The position numbers and the translations under genes are program-made. A model generated the notes under the pieces. It had not been told where the DNA came from, made no database searches, and worked only from the letters and a program-made list of their open reading frames with translations. A DNA stretch of 42,497 nucleotides from Bacillota bacterium (lineage in GTDB: Bacteria; Bacillota; Clostridia; Christensenellales; Aristaeellaceae), in contig JAEWSC010000066.1 of the NCBI GenBank assembly GCA_023398575.1, forward strand, positions 1-42,497, written 5' to 3'. Each line of letters opens with the position of its first letter. The stretch's first letter is position 1. This document shows, piece by piece, positions 1-8,466 of this stretch.

Positions 1-1363
1 TCCGCTCTATGGTATTGGTACCTCTCAATATCTCATCCACAAAGCACAGGCAGGGAGAATGGTTTACCGCCTGCAAAATGCGCCGGAAGGATTTTACTTC
101 CACCACGAAATAGCTCTCACCATCCGACAGGTTGTCCCGAAGTGCCATGGAGGATATAACCCTGGCGCGGGGAAGTGCAAAAGATGCCGCTGTGCAGGTG
201 TTGATGGATTGCGCCATGATGGCATTTATGGCTAAGGCTTTGATAAAAGTAGACTTCCCAGAAGCATTGGAACCGGTGAGTAGAACGCCCCGGCAAAAGC
301 GAATATTGTTTGCGACACCGTTTTGCAAAAGAGGGTGTACAATATCTTCGGCAGATACGGATGTCTGCTGGCGAAAATGGGGAAGGCAGTAGTTGGGCAG
401 GCTTTTTCGAAAGGATAAGGTGCTGACCAAAACATCCAGTCGTCCAATGCTCCGGTATAAGGCGTCCAGCTCCTTAACGTGCTTGCAGGCTACTGACATC
501 ATCCGGTTATAAGCACGAAGCTCTGTCAGAAAAAAGACCTGAAAAAACATCATCAGGGCACCTATATCACCTGCAATCATGCCTTCCTGTGCAGTGACTG
601 AAAATGTACCACGTGTATGGACAAAGGGTATTACAGCCGCCTTCAGTCTTTTTTTCTGCGCTTCCAACCCTGGCATGGGCATACGTGATACCTTTTTGGC
701 AAACCAGAGAAGAGATTTCAGGTAATGCATTGTGTGGATTCTACCGCGAAGCTGCCTTCCGCCCCAGTAGTAGAGATAGGCATTGAGCATTAGGGTGAGT
801 ATCAGGGCCGCAAGCCCTATAGCTGCAACACCCGGGACAAAAAGAAGAGTGGCGCCAGCCAGTGGCAAATAGGCGGCTGCCTGAAAGAGCCAGGAATAAG
901 CAAGCCGGTATTCTTCAGGGGCTTTTATCAGGCCAGGTAAGCCGTTTTCGCAGTTTTTGCCCACATGAGACAGCAATGTCTGAATGTGCAGCCGCATGGA
1001 AGGATTTTGATCAAGGGCAGCCAAGGTGATTTCCCAATCATCCTCCACGCATTGCAAAGCACGTAGTCTGTTATATAATTCTTCCTCGCCCGGGGTGGTC
1101 ATGCAGGCATTAATGCGGTGGAAGACAAGATTCATGTCCAGGTCATTCCAAGTAATATCATCAACATCCGACTGGTCCGTTTTTTCTTGCAGACTCCATT
1201 GGGCATAAAGTGCATCCCATTCCTCTTGTGAATGCTCTGCGTATGTGCCGAAGCTTTTGTCTGCCGCGTCCCTGCGCTGCTTAGCGCCATGCAGGGATGA
1301 ATGGATGGAGTATATAAAGTAGGCAACAAGCGCCAGCAGCATAAAAGCCCCCAGCTTTTCCAT
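1..1363 (-). CDS. MutS-like membrane ATPase (C-terminus cut by window edge)
   Basis: 454 residues are visible; the C-terminus lies beyond position 1. The reading frame is open from an ATG at 1363 with the ribosome site GGGTGA just upstream. Residues 1-20 look like a membrane segment, and residues 155-200 contain two further hydrophobic segments. The C-terminal part is a MutS domain V ATPase: Walker A TGSNASGKS at 363-371, a DNLSDGES segment near 410 like the MutS signature, and Walker B CLCFVDE near 438-444 followed by RGTNTIER. The N-terminal mismatch-recognition domain of true MutS is absent. The family is therefore the membrane-attached MutS-like ATPases found in Firmicutes, whose role is unknown to me; mismatch repair should not be assumed. 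It lies downstream of rpoD but behind an intrinsic terminator. Confidence 0.85.
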   Translation of the reverse strand, partial: MEKLGAFMLLALVAYFIYSIHSSLHGAKQRRDAADKSFGTYAEHSQEEWDALYAQWSLQEKTDQSDVDDITWNDLDMNLVFHRINACMTTPGEEELYNRLRALQCVEDDWEITLAALDQNPSMRLHIQTLLSHVGKNCENGLPGLIKAPEEYRLAYSWLFQAAAYLPLAGATLLFVPGVAAIGLAALILTLMLNAYLYYWGGRQLRGRIHTMHYLKSLLWFAKKVSRMPMPGLEAQKKRLKAAVIPFVHTRGTFSVTAQEGMIAGDIGALMMFFQVFFLTELRAYNRMMSVACKHVKELDALYRSIGRLDVLVSTLSFRKSLPNYCLPHFRQQTSVSAEDIVHPLLQNGVANNIRFCRGVLLTGSNASGKSTFIKALAINAIMAQSINTCTAASFALPRARVISSMALRDNLSDGESYFVVEVKSFRRILQAVNHSPCLCFVDEILRGTNTIER

Positions 1364-1381
1364 ACGCTCACCCTTTCTGAT

Positions 1382-1415
1382 AAAAAAAGGAAGGGAAGGG
1401 CTTTGCCACCCTCCC
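1382..1415 (-). terminator. Intrinsic terminator after rpoD
   Basis: Read on the minus strand, GGGAGGG (1415-1409) pairs with CCCTTCCC (1400-1393) with one bulged T. The hairpin has an 8-nt loop and is followed by TTCC and seven T (1388-1382). It ends rpoD transcription and separates it from the MutS-like gene. Confidence 0.7.
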
Positions 1416-1451
1416 TCCATCATCTATCATCCCTATGCGTATATCGGGACA

Positions 1452-2534
1452 TCAATCAAGATAGTCCTTCAATTTTTTGCTGCGGCTTGGATGGCGCAGC
1501 TTGCGAAGCGCCTTGGCCTCAATTTGACGAATGCGCTCGCGGGTGACGTTGAATTCCCGGCCTACTTCTTCCAGTGTGCGCTGGCGGCCGTCATCCAGAC
1601 CAAAGCGAAGGCGCAGCACCTTTTCTTCTCGGGGGGTTAAGGTATCCAGTACGTCAAGCAGCTGCTCCTTCATCAGGGAGAAGGAAGCGGCTTCCGCCGG
1701 CGCCGGAGCATCCTCATCGGGGATAAAATCGCCTAAGTGGCTGTCTTCTTCCTCGCCAATGGGAGTTTCCAGGGAAACGGGCTCTTGGGCGATCTTAATG
1801 ATTTCCCGTACCTTGCCCTCGCTGATGGCCATGGCTTTGGCAATCTCTTCCGGCGTGGGCTCGCGGCCGTATTCCTGTAGCAGCTGTCGGGAGACGCGAA
1901 TCAATTTGTTGATGGTTTCGACCATATGTACGGGGATACGGATGGTGCGGGCTTGATCTGCAATGGCCCTGGTGATGGCTTGGCGAATCCACCAGGTGGC
2001 ATAGGTCGAAAACTTATAGCCCTTGCGGTAATCAAACTTTTCAACTGCTTTGATAAGTCCCAGATTACCTTCCTGAATAAGATCCAAAAACAGCATGCCG
2101 CGGCCGACATAGCGTTTGGCAATGGAGACCACCAGACGCAGATTCGCTTCCGCCAGCTTGCGCTTGGCATCGTCATCCCCTTGCTCCATGCGCTGGGCAA
2201 TGTCTATTTCCTCATCGGCGGTCAAAAGAGGAACCTTGCCGATTTCCTTTAAGTACATGCGGACAGGGTCGTCAATAGAAATGCCTTCCGGCACAGAAAG
2301 GTCAATCTTTTCCAGGGGCTCGACGCTCAGTTCTGGCTCGGTAGGGTCGAGTTCATTGACCACATCCACACCCAGAGCTTCGAATGTTTCCAGTATTTTA
2401 TCGAACTGGTCAGGCTCAATCTCAAACTCTACCAACTGGCTCATGATGTCTTTATACGTCATGGTCCCTTTGGACTTGCCCTGCTCAAACAGGTCGTTGA
2501 GTTTGGCTTGACGTGCGTCGGGCGTCATGCTCAA
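1452..2534 (-). CDS. rpoD: Primary sigma factor SigA/RpoD
   Basis: Housekeeping sigma-70 factor that recruits RNA polymerase to -35/-10 promoters. About 360 residues, the usual length for Firmicute SigA. Region 1.1 is followed by region 1.2 (DPVRMYLKEIG), region 2 with the core-binding and -10 motifs (YATWWIRQAITRAIADQ), region 3, and region 4 with the helix-turn-helix ending VTRERIRQIEAKALRKLRHP. Start choice: AAGGAG is followed by 5 nt and TTG, then another TTG (2534, spacing 8), while the first ATG is at 2528 (spacing 14). An upstream GTG at 2543 overlaps the ribosome site and is unlikely, so TTG at 2534 is preferred. It is the last gene of dgt-dnaG-rpoD, a common Clostridia operon. Confidence 0.97.
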   Translation of the reverse strand: MSMTPDARQAKLNDLFEQGKSKGTMTYKDIMSQLVEFEIEPDQFDKILETFEALGVDVVNELDPTEPELSVEPLEKIDLSVPEGISIDDPVRMYLKEIGKVPLLTADEEIDIAQRMEQGDDDAKRKLAEANLRLVVSIAKRYVGRGMLFLDLIQEGNLGLIKAVEKFDYRKGYKFSTYATWWIRQAITRAIADQARTIRIPVHMVETINKLIRVSRQLLQEYGREPTPEEIAKAMAISEGKVREIIKIAQEPVSLETPIGEEEDSHLGDFIPDEDAPAPAEAASFSLMKEQLLDVLDTLTPREEKVLRLRFGLDDGRQRTLEEVGREFNVTRERIRQIEAKALRKLRHPSRSKKLKDYLD

Positions 2535-2551
2535 CAAAATCACTCCTTTTC

Positions 2552-2619
2552 TCCGCCGCTTGGCGGATGGCCCGGGCAGCCGGCTTGCGCCTGCCGCTTG
2601 TGGGTGGGTATGCCGGCTG
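2552..2619 (-). other. GC-rich palindromes between dnaG and rpoD
   Basis: The short spacer between dnaG and the rpoD ribosome site holds several overlapping palindromes: CCGCC/GGCGG (2553-2566), GCCCGGGC (2570-2577) and two inverted copies of AGCCGGC (near 2578-2583 and 2613-2619). No T-tract follows, so this is more likely an mRNA structure or processing element than a terminator. Confidence 0.4.
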
Positions 2620-4362
2620 TTACTTGCCCGGCTTTAATTGGTTCAGGCGCTGCATCAGCGCCACAGTCTCGTGCAGTGCGGCTTCTTTTTCGCGGCCGGC
2701 AAGGGTGGTCATCTGCAGCTTTAGCTCTGCGAGCTTTGCCTCGATTCGCTGCCTTCGCAGCTTGTCCAGGCAGTCTTCCGCCATACGCATCAGCGTATCC
2801 GGTTCACCCTCCACGGGTGTTGCGAAAATTTCGGCGGCCAGGCTGCGGCTTTTGTCATCCGACTGGTTTTCCATTAGCTCTGCTGGGGTAAGGCCATTTA
2901 AAAGCCCTTGACACAATTGCTTCATAAATGGGTCTTTGAATTCTTCCTCGGTAATGGTGCCTTGCGGTAACCTTCCCGTAGCCAGCAGGGATATGAGCGA
3001 TTGCTCGGCCCTGCCTAATTTTTCTTCCGTTCTTGTGGATAATCTTTCCCTTTGCGGTGTGACACTATTCTTTGCAATCGGCAATGCAATGCCAATTTGT
3101 GCCTGAAGCACCTCTTTGGGAAAGCCTGTTTGCAATACAAGCCTTTGTAAATGGTTTTCCAGCTCCACCGGTTGGGTAACCCGGCGCAGTATCTCCGAAC
3201 AGGCCTTGGCGTATTCCGTCCGGCCATCCTGGTTGGAAAGGTCGAACTCCTCCGCTTTTCGGTCCATCCGGTAAGCCGCTGCACTAAGTGGCGTCAGCTG
3301 ATGAAAAGCTTCCAACCCATCCCTGCGGATGAATTCATCTGGATCCAGCTTGTCTGGGAAAGCCAGCACCCTTGCGGGGATAGCCTCTGCCTCAAAAATG
3401 TCCAGCGCCCGGAGTGTTGCGTGCTGTCCGGCGCTGTCACCGTCATAGGCAACCCATATCTGGGGCGCAAAGCGCTTAAGCAGCCGCGCCTGCTCCTGGG
3501 TGAGTGAGGTGCCTAAGGTAGCCACCACGCCTTCCACGCCAAACTGGGATAGAGCCACCACATCCATATACCCTTCCACCAGAATGACCCTTTGCAGGTT
3601 GCGGGCTTTGCGCATGAGGTTGGCGGCATATACCCCCAGCCGTTTGTTAAAAGCCGGCGTGTCTGACGTGTTTAGGTATTTGGGCTTGGCATCTCCCATT
3701 GCCCTGCCGCCAAACCCTAACACCTGACCATACAGGTCGATGATAGGGAACATGGCACGGCTGCGGAACATATCAATGGTTTTACCTTCCCGCAAAAGGG
3801 TCAAGCCAGCTTTTTGCAGTTCCTCCAGCGTAAAGCCTTGGGAAAGCAGATGCTCCGTCAGGCCATCCCGGCTGTATAGCGCGGCGCCCAAACCAAACTT
3901 GCGGATGACGCCATCATCCAGCCCACGGCCTTTCAAATACGAAAGAATGGGCTCGCCTTCCTTGGTAAACAGTTGCTGGTGGTAATACTGCGCAGCGGCC
4001 CGGTTGGCGCTTAGCAATCGTTCTTTCTGCGACCGGGCAGCCTGATACGCCTCATCCTCCTTGATTTCGGGCGGAGTTATGTGCAGCCTTTCGGCCAGGT
4101 GGAGAACAGCCTCCGTAAAGTCCATGTGCTCCACATCCATCACAAACTGAATCACACTGCCTCCGGCTTTACAGCCAAAGCAGTAATACATCTGCCGCTG
4201 GCCGTCTACCGAGAAGGAGGCTGTTTTTTCGTTGTGAAACGGGCACAGACCCCAATATCTATGCCCGTTTTTCTTTAGAGGCAAGTAGGAGGATACCACT
4301 TGCACAATGTCAGCCCGGGCGCGAAGCTCGTCCAACCATGTGGGTGGAAATCGTCCTGCCAT
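2620..4362 (-). CDS. dnaG: DNA primase DnaG
   Basis: Synthesises RNA primers for replication with the DnaB-type helicase. At 580 residues it is a normal length. The N-terminal CHC2 zinc finger is visible (C40, H43, C61, C64), then the primase catalytic core with a TOPRIM fold: catalytic E263 in LVEGYMDVV and the metal-binding pair D307/D309 in AYDGDSAG. A C-terminal helical helicase-interaction region follows. The ribosome site GCAGGTGAG stands before the ATG at 4362. It lies between dgt and rpoD in one leftward operon, an order typical of Clostridia. No rpsU gene is present, unlike the proteobacterial macromolecular-synthesis operon. Confidence 0.97.
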   Translation of the reverse strand: MAGRFPPTWLDELRARADIVQVVSSYLPLKKNGHRYWGLCPFHNEKTASFSVDGQRQMYYCFGCKAGGSVIQFVMDVEHMDFTEAVLHLAERLHITPPEIKEDEAYQAARSQKERLLSANRAAAQYYHQQLFTKEGEPILSYLKGRGLDDGVIRKFGLGAALYSRDGLTEHLLSQGFTLEELQKAGLTLLREGKTIDMFRSRAMFPIIDLYGQVLGFGGRAMGDAKPKYLNTSDTPAFNKRLGVYAANLMRKARNLQRVILVEGYMDVVALSQFGVEGVVATLGTSLTQEQARLLKRFAPQIWVAYDGDSAGQHATLRALDIFEAEAIPARVLAFPDKLDPDEFIRRDGLEAFHQLTPLSAAAYRMDRKAEEFDLSNQDGRTEYAKACSEILRRVTQPVELENHLQRLVLQTGFPKEVLQAQIGIALPIAKNSVTPQRERLSTRTEEKLGRAEQSLISLLATGRLPQGTITEEEFKDPFMKQLCQGLLNGLTPAELMENQSDDKSRSLAAEIFATPVEGEPDTLMRMAEDCLDKLRRQRIEAKLAELKLQMTTLAGREKEAALHETVALMQRLNQLKPGK

Positions 4363-4462
4363 TTGTGCTCACCTGCTCTACTTTCATTCGCCGTGCCGGC
4401 GTCATTTCCTGCACATTTTTGAATTAATTCGATAACCATTTGTCATGTTCCGGCATTTTTCC

Positions 4463-5467
4463 TCACGATGCGGGAAAGCCGGATGGAATAAACAGCTTTT
4501 GATACAGGCGGATGGCATACCGGTCCGTCATACTCGCCAAATAGTCTGCCACGCCGCGCCAAGTTCCTTCCTGATAGCAGATGGTTACATATTCCGGCGC
4601 CATCTCCGCCGGATGCTCCATATAGTATCCGAACAGGCCTTTGATTACATGGTCGCAGCGCGCTTCCTCGGCTTCCCGCCAGCCCTGGCGGTAGACTTTT
4701 TCAAAGAGAAAGGCCCGCAGAATGTTTGTTGCTTCCAGCACATTCTGGCTCATCAGCACGTAGTTTTTGCCAAGGCTGTTCTGTACGATATCCAGAATCA
4801 TGGTGTTAATGCGCTGACCATGGGTTTGCCCCAGCACCTGCAGGCAATCCTTTGGCAGGTCGCTTTCATGAAGGATGCCCGCCCGAAGTGCGTCATCGAT
4901 GTCATGGTTAATGTATGCAATGCGGTCGGCCCTGCTGACGCAAAGCCCTTCCAGCGTTTCCGGCGGCGTCTTGCCACTGTGGCAGAGAATGCCGTTGCGA
5001 ACTTCGCTCGTCAGGTTCAGGCCTTTTCCGTCGCTTTCCAGTTTTTCTATTACCCGCAGGCTTTGCTCGTTGTGCCGAAAGCCTTCAGGCAAAAGCATAT
5101 CCAACGACCGCTCGCCGATATGGCCAAAAGGGGTATGGCCAAGGTCGTGCCCCAGTGCAATGGCTTCGGCCAGGTCCTCGTTAAGTCTTAGTGACCGGGC
5201 CAGGGTTCTGGCAACCTGGGCTACTTCCAGCGTATGGGTAAGCCTGGTGCGGTAATGATCGCCTTCGGGCGATAAAAATACCTGTGTTTTGAACTTTAGG
5301 CGGCGAAAGCTTTTGCAGTGGATGATCCTGTCCCGATCCCGCTGAAACACTGTACGCAGAGGGCAGGGCTCCATAGGCCTTTCCCGGCCCTTGGAGCGGG
5401 CGCTAAACGCGGCCATTGGAGATAGGCGGCTAAGCTCCTCCTGCTCCTGCAATTCCCTGGGTGTCAT
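4463..5467 (-). CDS. dgt: dGTPase-like HD-domain triphosphohydrolase
   Basis: Deoxynucleoside triphosphohydrolase of the Dgt family (dNTP to deoxynucleoside plus triphosphate). The HD metal site is seen in THTLEVAQVA and GHDLGHTPFGHIGE. The frame is open to an ATG at 5509, but that ATG abuts an AAGGA with no spacing. The ATG at 5467 (protein MTPRELQEQ...) has AAAGGA eight bases upstream and gives 334 residues, the usual length, so it is preferred. It is the first gene of dgt-dnaG-rpoD and is transcribed divergently from rnpB. Substrate preference cannot be judged from sequence. Confidence 0.93.
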   Translation of the reverse strand: MTPRELQEQEELSRLSPMAAFSARSKGRERPMEPCPLRTVFQRDRDRIIHCKSFRRLKFKTQVFLSPEGDHYRTRLTHTLEVAQVARTLARSLRLNEDLAEAIALGHDLGHTPFGHIGERSLDMLLPEGFRHNEQSLRVIEKLESDGKGLNLTSEVRNGILCHSGKTPPETLEGLCVSRADRIAYINHDIDDALRAGILHESDLPKDCLQVLGQTHGQRINTMILDIVQNSLGKNYVLMSQNVLEATNILRAFLFEKVYRQGWREAEEARCDHVIKGLFGYYMEHPAEMAPEYVTICYQEGTWRGVADYLASMTDRYAIRLYQKLFIPSGFPAS

Positions 5468-5591
5468 GATGGTCATCCTTTCCATGGGATTTGGGGAATG
5501 ATAAATCATTCCTTAATCCATGTATACGCTTTCGTACATTCATATATACAACGCAACAGCCGAAAATCCCTGCTTTATAAGGGAATATCCA

Positions 5592-5621
5592 TTGACAAGG
5601 AAGGCGGCTTCGTGCTATTCT
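5592..5621 (+). promoter_or_regulatory. Sigma-A promoter of rnpB
   Basis: TTGACA at 5592-5597 and TATTCT at 5616-5621 are separated by 18 bp. The expected start near 5628 lies just before the RNase P RNA 5' stem. Confidence 0.7.
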
Positions 5622-5630
5622 ACCTGAAGA

Positions 5631-5972
5631 TATGCGAGGTGGCTGGGCGGCCGCATGCCATGTGGTATGAGGAAAGTCCGAGCACCATAGGGCAGGGTGC
5701 CGGTTAACGGCCGGTGGAGGCGACTCCAAGGAAAGTGCAACAGAGAGATACCGCCGCATGTACGTGCGGTAAGGATGGAAAGGCGAGGTAAGAGCTCACC
5801 CGCGGCTTGGCGACTTGTCCGCGATGTAAACCCCACCTGGTGCAAGATTGAAAGGGGAGCGCATATGGCGGCCCGTCATGCTCCCGGGTAATCGCTTGAG
5901 CCTGCTGGTAACTGCAGGCCTGGATAGATGACCGCCCACGACAGAACTCGGCTTACAGGCCACGCTCGCATA
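5631..5972 (+). ncRNA. rnpB: RNase P RNA
   Basis: Catalytic RNA that trims the 5' leader of tRNA precursors. The ends form the P1 stem: TATGCGAG (5631-5638) pairs with CTCGCATA (5965-5972). Hallmark conserved blocks are present: GAGGAAAGTCCGAGC near 5668, the AGAGCTCACCC region near 5791, and ACAGAACTCGGCTTAC near 5941. Length is about 342 nt. Whether it is the A- or B-type fold needs a covariance model. Short open frames inside it are artefacts. Confidence 0.95.
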
Positions 5973-5985
5973 GCTTTTTTCAATG

Positions 5986-6006
5986 GACGCTTTACAGCGT
6001 CTTTTT
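5986..6006 (+). terminator. Intrinsic terminator after rnpB
   Basis: GACGCT pairs with AGCGTC around a TTAC loop and is followed by TTTTT (6002-6006). Confidence 0.75.
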
Positions 6007-6058
6007 CTCTGTTCTCAGACTTTTTATGTGTTTAATAAATGAAAGGGCCTTAGAATTG

Positions 6059-6748
6059 ATGAACAGGCATAAGGGATTTTGGGCCGTACTTTTAACTGTA
6101 GCGCTTTTACTGCCTGCTGCCTCCAGCTTTGCCTTTCCGCAGGTGTTTTACCACGGCGACATGGAAAAGCCGCAAATTGCCATTACCATGGACGACTGTT
6201 TTAAGTCAAAGTATGTTGAGCAAATGCTGGATATCTGCAAAGACTATGGCTTTCACATGACCTTTTTCCCATGTGGGATGAGCATACGGGAGGATACTGC
6301 GGAACTCTGGAAGCGTGTTGTGGCAGAGGGACATGAATTGGGGAATCATACCAAAAACCACAGCAAACTGACGAAGCTGGACAGGTACTTGGTTGGAACG
6401 GAGCTCAGAGCCATGAAAAAGCGCCTGGACAGCGCACTGGGCTACGAATATGACATGTTCATGATGCGGCCTCCCTACGGCTCATTTGGCGGGGGAAATA
6501 TGAGCGCTACTGCCCGCGCGATTGAACACAACGGATATCCCTATATCATTATGTGGAGCGTCAGCCAGACAGATCCTGAAAAAATGCTAAGGCAAATTAA
6601 AAATGGTGACATTATGCTGTACCATAGCAATAAAAAGGACGTGGAAGGCTTGCGCAAGGCAATCCCGGTCTTGCTAAGCCGCGGCTTTGAACTGGTCACC
6701 GTGTCAGAACTGCTTAATATCAGGCCGGAAGCCACGCAGTCACCCTAA
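6059..6748 (+). CDS. Secreted polysaccharide deacetylase (NodB domain)
   Basis: Predicted extracytoplasmic deacetylase of a sugar polymer, probably peptidoglycan or another wall glycan. An N-terminal hydrophobic signal (residues 7-25) precedes the NodB fold. Visible motifs are the metal-binding Asp pair in ITMDDCF (D45/D46), GNHTKNH (H97, H101), RPPYG (137-141) and GDIMLYHS near the end. The catalytic set looks complete, though the canonical TFDDG reads TMDDC here. A more upstream ATG at 6026 has no ribosome site. TTG at 6056 or ATG at 6059 follows AAAGGG by 8-11 nt. About 229 residues, short but complete for the family. It sits alone between rnpB and rpsB. Confidence 0.88.
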   Translation: MNRHKGFWAVLLTVALLLPAASSFAFPQVFYHGDMEKPQIAITMDDCFKSKYVEQMLDICKDYGFHMTFFPCGMSIREDTAELWKRVVAEGHELGNHTKNHSKLTKLDRYLVGTELRAMKKRLDSALGYEYDMFMMRPPYGSFGGGNMSATARAIEHNGYPYIIMWSVSQTDPEKMLRQIKNGDIMLYHSNKKDVEGLRKAIPVLLSRGFELVTVSELLNIRPEATQSP

Positions 6749-6788
6749 AAAAAATGCAATTTCTGTACCGCTATGCATGTAAAACGGC

Positions 6789-6817
6789 TTGTCAGCCGAT
6801 ATGAAATGTGCTATTAT
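6789..6817 (+). promoter_or_regulatory. Sigma-A promoter of rpsB
   Basis: TTGTCA (6789-6794), a 17-bp spacer and TATTAT (6812-6817), close to consensus. Start expected near 6824, giving a 5' leader of about 90 nt before rpsB. Confidence 0.8.
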
Positions 6818-6841
6818 AGAACGGATAACGCACCTTTGCCG

Positions 6842-6876
6842 ATTTGTTCCTTGTGCCCATTGGGTGGCGAACAAAT
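6842..6876 (+). promoter_or_regulatory. Hairpin in the rpsB leader
   Basis: ATTTGTTC (6842-6849) and GAACAAAT (6869-6876) form a perfect 8-bp stem. The enclosed region can form a second small GC stem (GCC 6855-6857 with GGC 6866-6868). It lies between the promoter and the ribosome site, where S2 autoregulatory leaders occur in other bacteria. The function here is inference. Confidence 0.5.
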
Positions 6877-6915
6877 ATGACGCAGAGGGTGGAAAAAACA
6901 AGGAGGAACATCACA

Positions 6916-7665
6916 ATGGCAGTCATCTCCATGAAACAGCTGCTGGAAGCCGGCGTCCACTTTGGACACCAAACCCGCCGCTGGAACCCCAAAATGGCAC
7001 CCTACATCTTCACTGAGCGCAATGGCATCTACATCATCGACCTGCAGAAAACCGTCCGCAAAATTGATGAAGCATATGCTTTCATTCGTGACGTGGCTAT
7101 GGAAGGCAAGAGCATTCTGTTTGTCGGCACCAAGAAGCAGGCTCAGGAAAGCATTGAATCCGAAGCCAAGCGCTGCAATATGTACTATGTCAATAACCGT
7201 TGGCTGGGCGGCATGCTGACCAACTTCCGCACCATCAGGACCCGTGTGGAGAGGCTGAACAGCATTGATCGTATGGAACAGACCGGCGATATCAACCGTC
7301 TGCCCAAGAAAGAAATCATTCAGCTGCAGAATGAACGTGAAAAGCTGGAAACCAACCTGGGCGGCATTCGCGAAATGAAAAAACTGCCTGGCGCATTGTT
7401 CGTGGTTGACCCCCGCAAAGAGCACATTGCTGTGACCGAAGCCCGCATCCTGAACATCCCCATCGTTGGCATCGTGGATACCAACTGTGATCCCGATGAA
7501 ATCGACTATGTAATTCCCGGCAACGATGATGCCATCCGCGCCGTAAAGCTCATCGCCGGCAAGCTGGCCGACGCTGTGCTGGAAGGCAAGCAGGGCGTAC
7601 AGTTGGACAACGAGCCTGCCGCCGCCGTGGAAGCCGCTACTGAAGAAGCGGCCATGGAAGTTTGA
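6916..7665 (+). CDS. rpsB: 30S ribosomal protein S2
   Basis: Small-subunit ribosomal protein S2, 249 residues. The start MAVISMKQLLEAGVHFGHQT is the canonical S2 N-terminus and follows AAGGAGG at 6900-6906. Other S2 hallmarks are RRWNPKMAPYIF, FVGTKKQAQ, NNRWLGGMLTNF, and the C-terminal VDPRKEHIAV and GIVDTNCDPD segments. The frame remains open upstream to 6844 but that extension lacks family similarity. It is the first gene of the rpsB-tsf pair with its own promoter. Codon use is strongly biased, as expected for high expression. Confidence 0.98.
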   Translation: MAVISMKQLLEAGVHFGHQTRRWNPKMAPYIFTERNGIYIIDLQKTVRKIDEAYAFIRDVAMEGKSILFVGTKKQAQESIESEAKRCNMYYVNNRWLGGMLTNFRTIRTRVERLNSIDRMEQTGDINRLPKKEIIQLQNEREKLETNLGGIREMKKLPGALFVVDPRKEHIAVTEARILNIPIVGIVDTNCDPDEIDYVIPGNDDAIRAVKLIAGKLADAVLEGKQGVQLDNEPAAAVEAATEEAAMEV

Positions 7666-7728
7666 TAGTGGTCTGATAAATGAGATCATTCGGCGGTTGC
7701 ACCCCGGATGTGTGAGGAGGAGTTTCCA

Positions 7729-8382
7729 ATGGAAGTTACGTCCGCAATGGTCAAAGATTTGCGCGAGCGCACCGGCGCTGGCATGATGGATTGCAAAAAG
7801 GCATTGGTTGAGAGCAATGGCGATATGGAGAAAGCCATCGCATACCTTCGCGAAAAGGGCCTTGCTGCCGCTGCCAAAAAGGCAGGCCGTATCGCTGCTG
7901 AAGGCATCGTTGATTCCTACATCCATATGGGCGGCAAAATTGGCGTTCTGGTGGAAGTTAACTGTGAAACCGACTTTGTGGCTAAGACTGACCAGTTCAA
8001 GGCCTTCTGCCACGATGTTGCCATGCATATCGCCGCCGCTAATCCGCTGTTCGTGACCAAGGAAGAAGTGCCTATGGAGGCCATGAACAAGGAAAAGGAA
8101 ATTTTCCGTGCCCAGGCGCTTAACGAAGGCAAGCCTGAGAAGATCGTGGACCGCATGGTTGAAGGCCGCATAGAAAAATACTTCAAGGAAGTATGCCTTC
8201 TGGAGCAGCCCTTCGTGAAGGATCCCGACAAGACCATCAAGGACTTGGTGAGCGAAGCCACCGTTGCCATCGGCGAAAAGATCAGTATCCGCCGGTTCAC
8301 ACGGTATGAGCGGGGCGAAGGCATTGCAAAGCGCGAAGATAATTTCGCCCAGGAAGTAAACGAGCAGCTCAGCAAAATTTGA
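7729..8382 (+). CDS. tsf: Elongation factor Ts
   Basis: Nucleotide exchange factor for EF-Tu. The N-terminal UBA-like motif TSAMVKDLRERTGAGMMDCKKAL and the core VLVEVNCETDFVAKTD are diagnostic. Length is 217 residues, the short EF-Ts form with a reduced C-terminal part, as in some Clostridia and cyanobacteria, rather than the roughly 300-residue form. The start at 7729 follows GAGGAGG; an upstream in-frame start at 7708 overlaps that site. It lies 63 nt after rpsB and is followed by a strong hairpin terminator before pyrH. Confidence 0.97.
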   Translation: MEVTSAMVKDLRERTGAGMMDCKKALVESNGDMEKAIAYLREKGLAAAAKKAGRIAAEGIVDSYIHMGGKIGVLVEVNCETDFVAKTDQFKAFCHDVAMHIAAANPLFVTKEEVPMEAMNKEKEIFRAQALNEGKPEKIVDRMVEGRIEKYFKEVCLLEQPFVKDPDKTIKDLVSEATVAIGEKISIRRFTRYERGEGIAKREDNFAQEVNEQLSKI

Positions 8383-8391
8383 CGGTGTTTC

Positions 8392-8427
8392 AAAGGGAAC
8401 GCGCAGGAAACCGTGTGTTCCCTTTTT
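8392..8427 (+). terminator. Terminator between tsf and pyrH
   Basis: AAAGGGAAC (8392-8400) pairs perfectly with GTTCCCTTT (8417-8425). GCGC and GTGT extend the stem to about 13 bp with GU pairs. The T-tract is 8423-8427. It probably sets rpsB-tsf expression apart from the downstream biosynthetic genes. Confidence 0.85.
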
Positions 8428-8466
8428 CATGCCCGCAAGTGATACTTTTGCAAGGGGGAATGGGAC

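Noticed and set aside
5498..5891. Two short open frames within the rnpB region
   Set aside because: They overlap the RNase P RNA and its promoter; the RNA signature explains the sequence.
6814..8430. 538-codon open frame on the minus strand across rpsB and tsf
   Set aside because: It is antisense to two highly expressed, codon-biased genes; such genes keep the opposite frame free of stops. It has no family resemblance or ribosome site.
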